A stretch of 46,125 nt of DNA from CAZIRO01 sp964541595 (GCA_964541595.1 CAZIRO010000002.1:1-46125), one strand, 5' to 3'; positions 1 through 7,923 are shown, numbered from the stretch's first letter. Numbers and translations: made by a program. The notes: generated from the sequence alone by a model not told the origin.

Positions 1-292
1 CCGCCAGGTTCCAGCCTTCGTTGATCCCGGAAATGATCACGTCCGGGGGTTCCGGCAGAATATGCCATATCGCCAGGTTGACACAGTCCGTTGGATTGCC
101 CTCCACCGCATATACGCGCTCGTCCACACGCCGACAACGAATGACCTGGCGCAGGGTGATCGCATGTCCCACCGCGCTGACTTCACGGTCCGGTGCGACA
201 ATCCAGACCTCATGCGATGCCTGCAACGCCCGTTGCAGTGCACAGATCCCCGGCGCGAAAAATCCGTCATCGTTGACCAGCAAGATCCGCAT
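1..292 (-). CDS. surE: 5'/3'-nucleotidase SurE, amino-terminal part
   Basis: The reading frame starts at 292 and runs off the left edge, so only about 97 of the usual ~250 residues are visible. SurE is a metal-dependent phosphatase acting on nucleoside monophosphates. The start MRILLVNDDGFFAPGI carries the family's Asp-Asp metal pair (NDDG, residues 7-10). The segments PDREVSAVGHAIT, GNPTDCVN and SGINEGWN match the conserved active-site blocks (the family forms are PDRxxSG, GTPADCV and SGIN.G.N). The start codon lies two bases after the recA stop, so the two genes are probably co-transcribed and translationally coupled. Identification rests on motifs and is firm; the 3' end is outside the window. 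Confidence 0.93.
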   Translation of the reverse strand, partial: MRILLVNDDGFFAPGICALQRALQASHEVWIVAPDREVSAVGHAITLRQVIRCRRVDERVYAVEGNPTDCVNLAIWHILPEPPDVIISGINEGWNLA

Positions 293-294
293 GG

Positions 295-1380
295 TTACGC
301 TTCAACAGCCGCTTCGAGTTCGCCGCCCGCCGGCGTTTCGGATATCGGTTCCAGACCGAGTTTTTGACGGAGCGCGTTTTCCAGTTGCAGCGCAAGGTCG
401 GGATGTTCCCGCAGAAAGGCTTTTGCCGCCTCTCGACCCTGGCCGAGTTTGTGTTCACCGTACGCGTACCATGCACCCGAACGGGTGACGAGTTTGTACT
501 CCATCCCGAGATCGAGGAGATCGCTTTCCCGGGAAAATCCCTCTCCGAACATCAGGTCCACATCCGTCTGACGGAACGGTGGCGCCATTTTGTTCTTGAC
601 CACACGAATTCGCGTGCGGGCACCGATCACCCGGTCGCCCTGCTTGATCGTGGCGACTTTCCGAACGTCGATCCGCATGCTGGCATAGAACTTCAACGCG
701 CGTCCACCGGTGGTGGTCTCCCCCCCACCAAATGACATAATCCCGATACGCTCACGGATCTGGTTGATGAAGATCAGGCACGTCCGGGATCGATTGACAA
801 TACTGGTGAGTTTCCGCAACGCCTGCGACATCAAACGCGCCTGCAGCCCCACATGCTGGTCCCCCATTTCGCCTTCGAGTTCGGCTTTGGGCACCAGCGC
901 GGCCACCGAATCGATGACCACAACGTCCACGCCACCACTGCGGATCAACGTTTCGGCGATCTCGAGCGCCTGTTCTCCATAGTCCGGCTGAGAGATGATC
1001 AGATCGTCAATGTGTACGCCCAGCCGCTGGGCGTATTCCGGATCTAGGGCGTGCTCTGCATCAATGAAAACGGCCACGCCACCGTACTTCTGCGCCTGAG
1101 CAATCATGTGCAACGCCAGCGTGGTCTTCCCGGACATTTCCGGGCCGAAGATTTCCACAATGCGGCCGCGGGGAAATCCCCCGACACCCAGCGCGGCGTC
1201 CAGGCTCAGAATTCCGGAAGGGATCACCTGCACCCGTGCGGCAGCTTCCCGCTGCCCCAGCCGCATGATGATGCCCTTGCCAAACTGACGCTCCAGTTGC
1301 AGCATCGCCGTTTCCAGCATGCGCTGCCGGTCTTCTTTCGCCTGGACCGGAAGTGTGGACGGATTCTTTTTCGTTGCCAT
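295..1380 (-). CDS. recA: Recombinase RecA
   Basis: A 361-residue RecA, the ATPase that forms filaments on single-stranded DNA for homologous recombination and SOS induction. Walker A is GPEMSGKT (residues 79-86; the family usually has GPESSGKT). The catalytic glutamate block DAEHALD, Walker B VVVIDSVAAL and the L2 block ending ETTTGG follow. L2 reads IGIMSFGGGETTTGG, one residue longer than the common IGVMFGNPETTTGG. An upstream ATG at 1437 exists, but the start at 1380 has a GAGGAGG ribosome site six bases away, begins MATKK, and leaves room for a promoter whose -10 lies inside the longer reading. surE follows two bases downstream. Highly confident. Confidence 0.98.
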   Translation of the reverse strand: MATKKNPSTLPVQAKEDRQRMLETAMLQLERQFGKGIIMRLGQREAAARVQVIPSGILSLDAALGVGGFPRGRIVEIFGPEMSGKTTLALHMIAQAQKYGGVAVFIDAEHALDPEYAQRLGVHIDDLIISQPDYGEQALEIAETLIRSGGVDVVVIDSVAALVPKAELEGEMGDQHVGLQARLMSQALRKLTSIVNRSRTCLIFINQIRERIGIMSFGGGETTTGGRALKFYASMRIDVRKVATIKQGDRVIGARTRIRVVKNKMAPPFRQTDVDLMFGEGFSRESDLLDLGMEYKLVTRSGAWYAYGEHKLGQGREAAKAFLREHPDLALQLENALRQKLGLEPISETPAGGELEAAVEA

Positions 1381-1407
1381 GGAAGCCTCCTCTGCATTCC
1401 GCGTGCC

Positions 1408-1436
1408 AATATACGCAAAAACGGTGCATTTGTCCA
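1408..1436 (-). promoter_or_regulatory. Sigma-70-type promoter of recA
   Basis: On the minus strand TGGACA (1436-1431) is followed after 17 bases by TATATT (1413-1408), close to the -35/-10 consensus. It lies 28 bases upstream of the recA start at 1380. I see no clear LexA box of either the E. coli or the Gram-positive type overlapping it. Confidence 0.7.
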
Positions 1437-1550
1437 TGGCCCGACGAGCGCGTCCGACCGTCCTTCCGGGACGACGCCGAAATCGCCCGGACCGATCAAA
1501 TTACACCATAATTTTACTTCCTCAATCCGAGAAGATCAACCTGCCGGGAC

Positions 1551-1649
1551 GGAAATCCGATCATAATTCCACGATTTCCTCATCTGTAGCGGAAATCCGT
1601 AAATTCCACAGATCGTTGTCCCTTCAGCATTTCCGGAATTTATGATCGG
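1551..1649. repeat. Direct and inverted repeats upstream of recA
   Basis: Two related direct repeats, GGAAATCCGATCATAATTCC (1551-1570) and GGAAATCCGTAAATTCC (1591-1607), are followed by GGAATTTATGATCGGA (1634-1649), which is nearly the reverse complement of the first unit. They lie about 170-270 bases upstream of recA in an AT-richer stretch. They may be operator sites or a decayed element end; nothing in the sequence decides this. Confidence 0.45.
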
Positions 1650-1663
1650 ATCTCAGGCCGGGA

Positions 1664-1845
1664 CGAAGACCGGGACAGACAATGGGACATCGGATGGACG
1701 GCATGTACGCCCACGGTCAGGTGTCGGGACTCAGGTTCCGGGTACCAGGTGTCAGGTCCCCGGTGGCAGGGATCAGGGATGGAAAAATGGACCCATCGCG
1801 GCCTCCACTTCCCGTTCCGTGTCCCGTTGCCTGTCCCGATTCCAG
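1664..1845. mobile_element. MITE-like repeat, copy 1 (degenerate)
   Basis: About 180 bp with imperfect terminal inverted repeats: ACCGGGACAGACAATGGGAC at the left (from 1669), and at the right TGTCCCGTTGCCTGTCCCGA (from 1820) followed by TTCCAG. The interior holds several GTGTC(A/G)GGT-like units around 1720-1770. It belongs to the family at 5392, 7671, 20123 and 37449. No target duplication is recognisable, which suggests an old copy. It encodes no plausible protein. Between 1846 and 1988 I see nothing else. Confidence 0.7.
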
Positions 1846-1988
1846 ACCAGGCGGCGGCTGTGAGGCGTGTTCGGGGCGTGGTGATGATTCCGTATCGGGA
1901 CGGTGCGGGTGTACCCGTGAACACATTTCGATACACTCATCGCGAATAAATATTATGCGTTTCTTTCGGGGTAGATTCGGTTCCGTGG

Positions 1989-2017
1989 TTGACACCTTCC
2001 CGGCCAGCGCTTAAATT
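1989..2017 (+). promoter_or_regulatory. Promoter of the DUF151 nuclease gene
   Basis: TTGACA (1989-1994), 17 bases, TAAATT (2012-2017). This is a near-consensus sigma-70 promoter about 50 bases upstream of the coding start at 2068. Confidence 0.7.
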
Positions 2018-2067
2018 TGTATGCACGATAGACTGTGCGAACGGGACCCGGACTCGCGGAGGGTGTT

Positions 2068-2565
2068 ATGCACGACCAATCGAAAAATCGTGAAGTGCGG
2101 ATGCAGATTAAAGGCCTCTTTATGGACCCGCTCAATCGCATGCCGATCGTCATGCTGGTCGATCAGAAAGGAGAATCCCTCCTGCCCATCTGGATCGGCA
2201 TGGCGGAGGCCAGTGCCATTGCCATGCAGCTCGAAAACGTCCAGCCCCCCCGCCCGATGACCCATGACCTCCTCCACAACGTGATCGAAAGCCTGAACGC
2301 GCGTTTGCAAAAGGTGGTCGTCCACGATCTTCAGGACAACACGTTTTATGCCATTCTGGTGTTGCAAACGGGTGAGGACATCGTGATCGTCGACGCACGT
2401 CCGAGTGATGCGATTGCGCTGGCACTGCGGTTTAACGCGCCGATCTATGTCCACGAACGTGTACTGATGGAAGCCCGCACCATCGACCTGCACGAGTCGG
2501 CTGAATCCGTACAGCAGTGGCTGGAGAATATGGAACCCGAGGATTTTGGTAAATATCAGGTTTAA
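2068..2565 (+). CDS. Bifunctional nuclease family protein (DUF151)
   Basis: A 165-residue protein of the DUF151/BFN family. Characterised members are metal-dependent nucleases (DNase and RNase activity); the cellular role in most bacteria is unknown. Family blocks seen are the start QIKGLFMDPLN, then PIWIGMAEASAI, RPMTHDLL, and VDARPSDAIALALR, which is the most diagnostic (family: DARPSDAIALA). The start at 2068 (MHDQSK) is preceded by GGAGGG at a good distance; an in-frame ATG at 2035 lacks a ribosome site. It stands alone with its own promoter and converges on recR, 15 bases away. The family call is firm; the biological function is inferred only from the family. Confidence 0.92.
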   Translation: MHDQSKNREVRMQIKGLFMDPLNRMPIVMLVDQKGESLLPIWIGMAEASAIAMQLENVQPPRPMTHDLLHNVIESLNARLQKVVVHDLQDNTFYAILVLQTGEDIVIVDARPSDAIALALRFNAPIYVHERVLMEARTIDLHESAESVQQWLENMEPEDFGKYQV

Positions 2566-2580
2566 TGCCTGCGCCTCCGC

Positions 2581-3183
2581 TCATATTTCCTGCCGGCCCT
2601 GGAAGGCCCGGGAAAGGGTCAGTTCATCGACATATTCAATGTCGGTGCCCATCGGTAATCCGGACGCCGGTCGGGTGACGCGGATACCGAGCGGGCGAAT
2701 TTGCTGTGCGAGATATACGCTGGTGGCTTCCCCTTCCACCGTCGGATTGAGTGCCAGAATGACCTCCCGGACGGATCCCCTCCGAAGGCGTTGCAACAAC
2801 GCCGATATCGTGAGATCTTCCGGTCCCACCCCCTGCAGCGGAGAGAGCACCCCCAGAAGCACATGGTAACGCCCGCGGTATGTGCCGGTGCGCTCGATAG
2901 CCCAGACGTTGAACGGGTTTTCGACCACGCATATGACAGTCTCATCCCGTCGGGGATCCGTACAGATCGCACACCGTTCGCTTTCGGCCATGGCAAAACA
3001 TTCCACACACAACCGCACATTTTCACGGGCACTGCGGATCGTCTCCGTGAGTTGACGCACCGCGTCGATGGGCATCTGCAGGATATGCATGGCCAGACGC
3101 TGCGCCGTACGTGGCCCGATCCCCGGGAGGCGCATCAGCGCCCGGACCAGGCGTTGCACGGAAGGAAGCGGAATCTGGGTCAT
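2581..3183 (-). CDS. recR: Recombination mediator RecR
   Basis: A 200-residue RecR, a ring-forming protein that with RecO helps load RecA on gapped DNA. Visible parts are the helix-hairpin-helix LMRLPGIGPRTAQRLA near residues 18-33, a four-cysteine zinc finger (CVEC...CAIC), and a Toprim domain with the block ALNPTVEGEATSVYLAQ. The start at 3183 (MTQIPLPS) has GGAGAG nine bases upstream; the longer reading from 3297 has a Cys-rich start unlike RecR. It follows ybaB and recO on the same strand, so three genes of gap repair are grouped. Length and motifs are ordinary. Confidence 0.97.
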   Translation of the reverse strand: MTQIPLPSVQRLVRALMRLPGIGPRTAQRLAMHILQMPIDAVRQLTETIRSARENVRLCVECFAMAESERCAICTDPRRDETVICVVENPFNVWAIERTGTYRGRYHVLLGVLSPLQGVGPEDLTISALLQRLRRGSVREVILALNPTVEGEATSVYLAQQIRPLGIRVTRPASGLPMGTDIEYVDELTLSRAFQGRQEI

Positions 3184-3229
3184 CGGGTTGCTCTCCGTAT
3201 CCGACAGCGTGCTGTCGGGTGGACACGGA

Positions 3230-3535
3230 TCAGGAAAATCCCGGCAGACGCAGGCCGGGCGGCAGGAACTGCTGTACCCGTTGACGCACTTCCTCATCCA
3301 CCCGTTGCGTTGCCTGTTGCAGCCCGATCAGCAACCAGCGTTCCAGTTCGTCCTTACGATCGGGGTGCAGCAGTTCAGGAGCGATCTCCAGATCGGTCAC
3401 CGTTTTGGTGCCGTCCATTCGGATGCGAATACGATCCTGATGGACCGCGACTTCGATCTCGATTTGCGCGAGTTCCTCTTCAATCCGCCGGGAAATTTCC
3501 TGTGCCTCTTTAAACAGTTCCAGCCATTGCAACAT
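3230..3535 (-). CDS. ybaB: YbaB/EbfC family nucleoid-associated protein
   Basis: A 101-residue protein of the YbaB/EbfC family, small dimeric DNA-binding proteins almost always encoded just before recR. The amino-terminal half is charged and helical (LFKEAQEISRRIEEELAQIEIEV). It is followed by the strand region IRIRMDGTKTVTDLEIAPELL, which matches the family pattern (V.G...v..i.Idp.ll), and a final helix. It sits between recO and recR. The sequence is divergent, so the name rests on both pattern and neighbourhood. Confidence 0.88.
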   Translation of the reverse strand: MLQWLELFKEAQEISRRIEEELAQIEIEVAVHQDRIRIRMDGTKTVTDLEIAPELLHPDRKDELERWLLIGLQQATQRVDEEVRQRVQQFLPPGLRLPGFS

Positions 3536-3557
3536 CGGACCATCCGACCTGTCCGGT

Positions 3558-4388
3558 TCATGGTGTTTGGGACGGTGTGGCCGCCAGATCCGCCATCACC
3601 TGCAGAGATCGGAGCGGACGACCCAGAATGGTCTCCACGCGTGCGCGCAGGAACGTCCACCCTGGAGTCCACCGGGCGAGCACGGACCAGGCGGGGGATT
3701 CCGGGGGAATGGACGCGATCCCATGACTGCGCAGACAGTGTAAGATACCGCTGATTTCGGGGTCAACAGTCAGATCGTGCGCATCCCGCACCGTACGACA
3801 CTGCGGATGCCAGATCTGTCCGGAAACGGTCCATACCAGCGGCTGTCGGGTGCCCTGCACCATTTGACCGCACGCCGTACAGCCCCCGTGCAATACCAGT
3901 TCACCGTGATGGCACAGCACCTGCCAGGTCCAGGCGACGGCGAGCGCGCGCATGGGCACCGGCGTAATGAGCAAATGACTGATCTCCATGAGTTGCTGAA
4001 AGAGAAACGTGTCCGTGAGCATTCCGGTGAGCAACGCACAGGTCAGTTCCGCACAGTAACTGGTCAATCCGAGTCCGGCGGGACCGGCCAACCGGTGCAG
4101 ATCCCCGCGCAGATACGGACTCCATTCCAGATCGAAACTGATCAGTCGCGCCGTGGTCTCCGCGTGCGCCAGTCGATAGGTGAGTTGACCGTAATTCAGC
4201 GGCAACAGTGTACCGGTCCAGTGACGTCGCGGTCGACGTGCACACTCGGCGATGGCTTCAAGCACACCAGACTGCTCGGTGTAGAACCATATCCAGCGCG
4301 CGCTACGTGGACCATCGCGGTGAGCGAGCACGATCGCGCGTTCCCTCAGGAATCTGCGTGTCCGGGAGGACGGCCCAGTTCGGTGCAT
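3558..4388 (-). CDS. recO: DNA repair protein RecO
   Basis: A 276-residue protein matching RecO, which anneals single strands and acts with RecR in RecA loading. The amino-terminal OB-fold reads RERAIVLAHRDGPRSARWIWFY, with the RecO-like phrase after it (GVLEAIAECARRPRRHW, cf. G....vArGarr..s). In the carboxyl half the zinc-binding region has GGCTACGQ and HPQC, fewer Cys than the classical four-Cys site. It precedes ybaB by 22 bases in the same direction. Overall divergent, but length, order and neighbours agree. The start at 4388 is the first ATG; a later start cannot be excluded. Confidence 0.85.
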   Translation of the reverse strand: MHRTGPSSRTRRFLRERAIVLAHRDGPRSARWIWFYTEQSGVLEAIAECARRPRRHWTGTLLPLNYGQLTYRLAHAETTARLISFDLEWSPYLRGDLHRLAGPAGLGLTSYCAELTCALLTGMLTDTFLFQQLMEISHLLITPVPMRALAVAWTWQVLCHHGELVLHGGCTACGQMVQGTRQPLVWTVSGQIWHPQCRTVRDAHDLTVDPEISGILHCLRSHGIASIPPESPAWSVLARWTPGWTFLRARVETILGRPLRSLQVMADLAATPSQTP

Positions 4389-4454
4389 GCTGCATACCTC
4401 ACGGCGCGTTCCCGGGATATCGATATCCGCACGGGCGATGCGTTTTTCACTGTT

Positions 4455-5300
4455 TTACGGCTGCGTCATCCCGAGCTGGGACAGCAGGCGGTGCCATGCC
4501 GGATAGTCCGCGTGGCCTGGTGGAATTTCCCGATACCGGATCGATTTCTCGGCATACTGCCGTGCACAGTCATAACGGCCCATACGGTAGAACGCCAGCG
4601 TAATATAGTAATACGGACGATACACGATATGCCACATTCCGTACGTCCGTTTTTTCGGCGCGGGTTCCGGATTCAGCATCACCGCCCGTTGCAGACTGCG
4701 CAACGCTTCGCGGTATTGTTCCCGCTCGATCAGTTCCGTACCGAGCGCGTAATGGAAGTACCAGGGGAGCTGATACGGATCCGGAGCGGGTCGGACCGTG
4801 CACGTATCTGCGGGTGCTTCTTTCGATGCGGACTCCGATGGTTCTGGGGGTGGGGGTTCCGAAGGCGGCACCAGGGGTCCGGTTTCTCCGTACAGTGTCT
4901 TTTCCAGCCATACGGCAATTTTGCGTGTTTCGGGGTGTTCCATATAACCACCCAGACGCTGGGCCAACCGATAGAATGCGCGGGCCGCGTCGAGTTGCCC
5001 GAGGTGCGCATACGCGTAAGCCATATACAGATACGGAAAGTATGTCGCGGGTTGGCGCTGTTGCTGAACCGTCCGCGGAGGCAGAACCAGTACGGCTTCT
5101 TCCAGAAGCAGCACGGCTTCATACCACTCTTCCTGTTGCAGCGCGGTGAGTGCATGCGTGTAGGCTTCCGGCAGGGGGCGAGCGGCACGTGCTGAACCGA
5201 TGTGAGCACCCATCCATCCGATCGCGATCAGTACTGTACCGACCGCGAGGTACTGGAGCATCCCTCTGCGGTGCATATGTTGCATGGACTTCCACTCCAT
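4455..5300 (-). CDS. TPR-containing exported or membrane-anchored protein
   Basis: A 281-residue protein with a hydrophobic segment near residues 15-33 (LQYLAVGTVLIAIGWMGAHI), likely a signal or anchor, then two tetratricopeptide-like regions. The first is LTALQQEEWYEAVLLLEEAV with YMAYAYAHLGQLDAARAFY. The second is LGTELIEREQYREALRSLQR with ITLAFYRMGRYDCARQYAE. A Pro/Glu-rich linker (PSEPPPPEPSES) joins them. TPRs mediate protein-protein contacts, so a periplasmic scaffolding role is plausible but not shown. The start could also be the ATG at 5285, which has GGAG upstream. It lies 66 bases from recO; whether they share a transcript is unclear. Confidence 0.75.
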   Translation of the reverse strand: MEWKSMQHMHRRGMLQYLAVGTVLIAIGWMGAHIGSARAARPLPEAYTHALTALQQEEWYEAVLLLEEAVLVLPPRTVQQQRQPATYFPYLYMAYAYAHLGQLDAARAFYRLAQRLGGYMEHPETRKIAVWLEKTLYGETGPLVPPSEPPPPEPSESASKEAPADTCTVRPAPDPYQLPWYFHYALGTELIEREQYREALRSLQRAVMLNPEPAPKKRTYGMWHIVYRPYYYITLAFYRMGRYDCARQYAEKSIRYREIPPGHADYPAWHRLLSQLGMTQP

Positions 5301-5391
5301 CCTGCACCGTTCCTGTCGTTCGGACCCGGCGCAGAGTGAATTCGTTCGCGTTTTACCTTAATATAAAACGCATGTGAGGTCAAAAAACGGG

Positions 5392-5495
5392 ATGGGATCG
5401 GGACAGGCCATGGGACATGCGCACCACCGGATCCACCGGTGTCAGGTCTCAGGTCCCAGGTGTCAGGTCCCAGGCGTCAGGTGTCGGGTATGCAG
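5392..5495 (+). mobile_element. MITE-like repeat, copy 2 (right end missing)
   Basis: It begins ATGGGATCGGGACAGGCCAT and continues GGGACATGCGCACCACCGGA, matching the left end of the copy at 20123 almost base for base. It then runs into an array of CAGGT(G/C)(T/C)CAGGT-like units up to about 5495. No opposite terminal repeat is found before the next gene, so this is a one-ended or deleted copy. It lies in the divergent space between the TPR gene and the gene at 5511. Confidence 0.7.
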
Positions 5496-5510
5496 GTGGG
5501 AGGAGAAACG

Positions 5511-5918
5511 GTGGTGCATGCGAACATACCGATGGTGATGGCGATCCTGCAGCCCTGGTTTCACTGGCGGGGGTGGCACCTCGGCACTGTTCGGATTCGT
5601 CCGTCCGAAGTGCGGCCGACCCCGGACCTGCTCGCGGCCGGTTATGTGGAACGAAATCGCCCGGCGTGGTTTGCCGTCTGGGTGGTCTCCGAGGTGACAC
5701 CGCACGTGGTTGAGAGTGCCCGGTATTTCCGGAGCGGTGCGGTCGTGCGGGGATACGCGCACATCCCCGGAGATGTGCAACGTATGGCCATTATCGGGGC
5801 GTTGCGCTGGCGTGACGAGGGGTTTGCCCAGGTCCGTGCGGCGGGGGTCATTCCCTGGACGGTTGCCGATGTGGATCTGGATGTACTGTACCATCTGATT
5901 GCGGGGGAAACGGGATGA
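5511..5918 (+). CDS. Hypothetical protein
   Basis: A 135-residue protein that I do not recognise. The GTG start at 5511 is chosen because GGAGGAG lies five bases upstream; an in-frame ATG at 5490 would place the start inside repeat copy 2 with no ribosome site. It is rich in Val, Trp and Arg, with a strand-rich middle (AWFAVWVVSEVTPHVVESARYF) and the acidic end ADVDLDVLYHLI. There is no signal peptide or membrane segment. Its stop overlaps the start of the dehydrogenase gene (ATGA), so the two are translationally coupled and may act together. The function is unknown. Confidence 0.65.
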   Translation: MVHANIPMVMAILQPWFHWRGWHLGTVRIRPSEVRPTPDLLAAGYVERNRPAWFAVWVVSEVTPHVVESARYFRSGAVVRGYAHIPGDVQRMAIIGALRWRDEGFAQVRAAGVIPWTVADVDLDVLYHLIAGETG

Positions 5919-6832
5919 CGGAAAAAAGCGTGGCCATTCTCGGTGCCGGTCGTATGGGACGTGCCATAGCCCGTCGGCTTCACCGGGCCGGCTGGACCGT
6001 ACGGGTCTGGAACCGTACGGCAGAACGGTTACACGATCTGCAGGCCGAGGGTATTTTCGGGTCCACCCACCTTCCGGACGTGCTGGCCGAACCATCGATC
6101 TGGCTGACCGCGCTGGCCGATGGCCCGGTGACGTATTCCGTGTGGTCGATGGACGGGGGCATGCGTGGGCATGCGCGGTCCGGTGTGCTCTGGGTGCAGA
6201 TGGGGACGCTGGACTATACCACCACGGTACGCCTTGCGCAGGAGGCACTGCGTGTCGGGATGTGGTTTCTGGATGCCCCCGTACTCGGGAGTGTGCGTGA
6301 GGCTGAGGCGGGGCGGCTGGTGGTGATGGTCGGGGGCGATCCGGACGTCATTGCCCGCGCTGAAACACTGTTTGCCACACTCGGACATGTCGTTCAGGCC
6401 GGTGCCGTTGGAGCGGGTACACTGATGAAACTGACGAGCAATCTCCTGCTTGCGCATATGATGGAAGGGTTTGCGGAATGGATGAATTTTGGTCAGCAGG
6501 TCGGACTGGATCCCCTGCGCATGTGGGAGGTGATCAAGCATTCCAAACTTTACTGTCCCATGTTTGAGGGCAAGTTCCGCTCGCTCTATGAGGAGACGTT
6601 TCAGGCGTCCTTCCCCCTGAAATGGATGCTCAAAGATCTCTGGGCAATTCTCGACGCCGGACGCCGATTTTCTGCCTATACGCCCGTAACGATGAGCATC
6701 ACGTCCGTGTATCAGGCCGCATTCCATCACGGGTACGGTGAGGACGACTATGCAGCCGTGCATCAACTGCTGCGCATGCTCTCCGGAACGGCCCCGGAAC
6801 GGGCGGAATCGGCGCCGGCTGCCGATACATGA
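5915..6832 (+). CDS. NAD(P)-dependent beta-hydroxyacid dehydrogenase family protein
   Basis: A 305-residue member of the 6-phosphogluconate/3-hydroxyisobutyrate dehydrogenase superfamily, cytosolic oxidoreductases of beta-hydroxyacids or glyoxylate-type substrates. The dinucleotide fold is at the start (AILGAGRMGRAIARRL, with an Asn-Arg after the second strand: RVWNRTAE). DAPVLGSVREAEAGRL is the substrate-binding block (family: DAPVSGG...A..G.L). GAGTLMKLTSNLLL carries the catalytic lysine in the G...K...N pattern. The common Ser-Gly-Gly is here Leu-Gly-Ser, so the exact substrate cannot be read. It overlaps the preceding hypothetical gene by four bases. Confidence 0.9.
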   Translation: MTEKSVAILGAGRMGRAIARRLHRAGWTVRVWNRTAERLHDLQAEGIFGSTHLPDVLAEPSIWLTALADGPVTYSVWSMDGGMRGHARSGVLWVQMGTLDYTTTVRLAQEALRVGMWFLDAPVLGSVREAEAGRLVVMVGGDPDVIARAETLFATLGHVVQAGAVGAGTLMKLTSNLLLAHMMEGFAEWMNFGQQVGLDPLRMWEVIKHSKLYCPMFEGKFRSLYEETFQASFPLKWMLKDLWAILDAGRRFSAYTPVTMSITSVYQAAFHHGYGEDDYAAVHQLLRMLSGTAPERAESAPAADT

Positions 6833-6869
6833 CGCGCCGATCGACGCGGGATCGTTCCGTCATCCGCCG

Positions 6870-7601
6870 TCATGGCAGGTGAACGTGGTGCAGGATCCAG
6901 ACACGGTAGTGCGGGGCCAGCCAGGTCTTGAGCACCACGTCCAGCACCAGACCGACGATCGCCAGACCGAACCAGACCCTGCGGGGATACAGTGAATACG
7001 GTCGGCGCAGGATACGGTACACGAGAGGTTCCGCGAGGAGCACCCCGAGAATGACGTATGCACATACCCGGATGACTGCGTAAACCTTCCACCCGAGCAG
7101 GAACGTCCACAGCGGATGATCACTGTACACCATCAGGCAACCGACATAGTAACTCATATAGTTCATGAGGATGGCCCCGCCGTGCATGGACACGAGACTG
7201 GCGGTGGCGACCGAAAGCAGGGCGAATATGGTGACTTCGATGAGATGGCGCGGAAGAAACTGAGCGGGTGAGGATTCCATACCCACTCCGGTCCGCAACC
7301 ACTGAAACATCTCCTCCCGGTATGCGGGGCCGTGAATAATCCACCGGCCACTTTCCAGGCCGACGAGATAGACGGCCCAGGTGGTCGCCACCCCCAGGGC
7401 CACCGCCCAGGCGGCCATATCCAGAATGGCCATACGCCACGCACCCTGTCGAATACGATGGATCATGTACACGTAGATGGGGAGTGTTTGCAGTACCGGC
7501 AAGAGCCAGCGGTTGTGAAAGAGAAATCCGCAGCCGGTGGCGAGAAATGTCCACAACACGATGGCGGTCAGGGTCCCCCACCGGGTGTGTATCCATCGCA
7601 T
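6870..7601 (-). CDS. Hypothetical multi-pass membrane protein
   Basis: A 243-residue protein with about five or six hydrophobic segments, for example LTAIVLWTFLATGCGFLF, a segment around AAWAVALGVATTWAVYLVG, IFALLSVATASLVSMHGGAI, KVYAVIRVCAYVILGVLL and FGLAIVGLVLDVVLKTWLA. It lacks a recognisable catalytic motif; the conserved-looking patch is the GGAILMNYMSYYVGC loop. I cannot name a family. It converges on the dehydrogenase gene, and repeat copy 3 lies about 70 bases upstream of its start. Confidence 0.7.
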   Translation of the reverse strand: MRWIHTRWGTLTAIVLWTFLATGCGFLFHNRWLLPVLQTLPIYVYMIHRIRQGAWRMAILDMAAWAVALGVATTWAVYLVGLESGRWIIHGPAYREEMFQWLRTGVGMESSPAQFLPRHLIEVTIFALLSVATASLVSMHGGAILMNYMSYYVGCLMVYSDHPLWTFLLGWKVYAVIRVCAYVILGVLLAEPLVYRILRRPYSLYPRRVWFGLAIVGLVLDVVLKTWLAPHYRVWILHHVHLP

Positions 7602-7670
7602 GACGGTTGTCCCTCCCGAGTGTTCCGGCGAATCTGTTTTCGGAGTTTCTCCAGCCGTGGGTCAACGTCC

Positions 7671-7844
7671 CTGAAATCGGAACAGGCCATGGGACACCGT
7701 GGGTCCGCATGCGGTCATGTGCTATCCCCAGCCCATGAGATGCTGGTCTTTCTGCGACCCGACACCCGACACCGGAGACCGGTGGCCACCGGCACACCGG
7801 TGGATCCGGTGGTGCGCATGTCCCATGGCCTGTCCCGATCCCAG
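7671..7844 (-). mobile_element. MITE-like repeat, copy 3 (intact, 7-bp target duplication)
   Basis: A 174-bp element. The left end CTGAAATCGGAACAGGCCAT and right end ATGGCCTGTCCCGATCCCAG are inverted repeats. It is flanked on both sides by the exact 7-mer AACGTCC (7664-7670 and 7845-7851). It is the reverse complement of the copy at 20123; shared internal sequence includes CCGTGGGTCC, CATGCGGTCATG and CCACCGGTG. There is no coding capacity for a transposase, so it is non-autonomous if mobile. Confidence 0.85.
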
Positions 7845-7923
7845 AACGTCCGGATGGACATTAGCACAGGGATCGGCTAAATTCAATGGTCCTGGCGGGC
7901 GATCCGGGTCCCGGGAGCAGCGT

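Noticed and set aside
5420..5500. CAGGTGTCAGGT units as a CRISPR array
   Set aside because: Units are degenerate, adjacent or irregularly spaced, with no uniform unique spacers and no cas genes.
5385..5512. AAACGG near both sides of repeat copy 2 as a target duplication
   Set aside because: The match is 6 of 7 and the right side is not next to a recognisable element end, so it may be chance.
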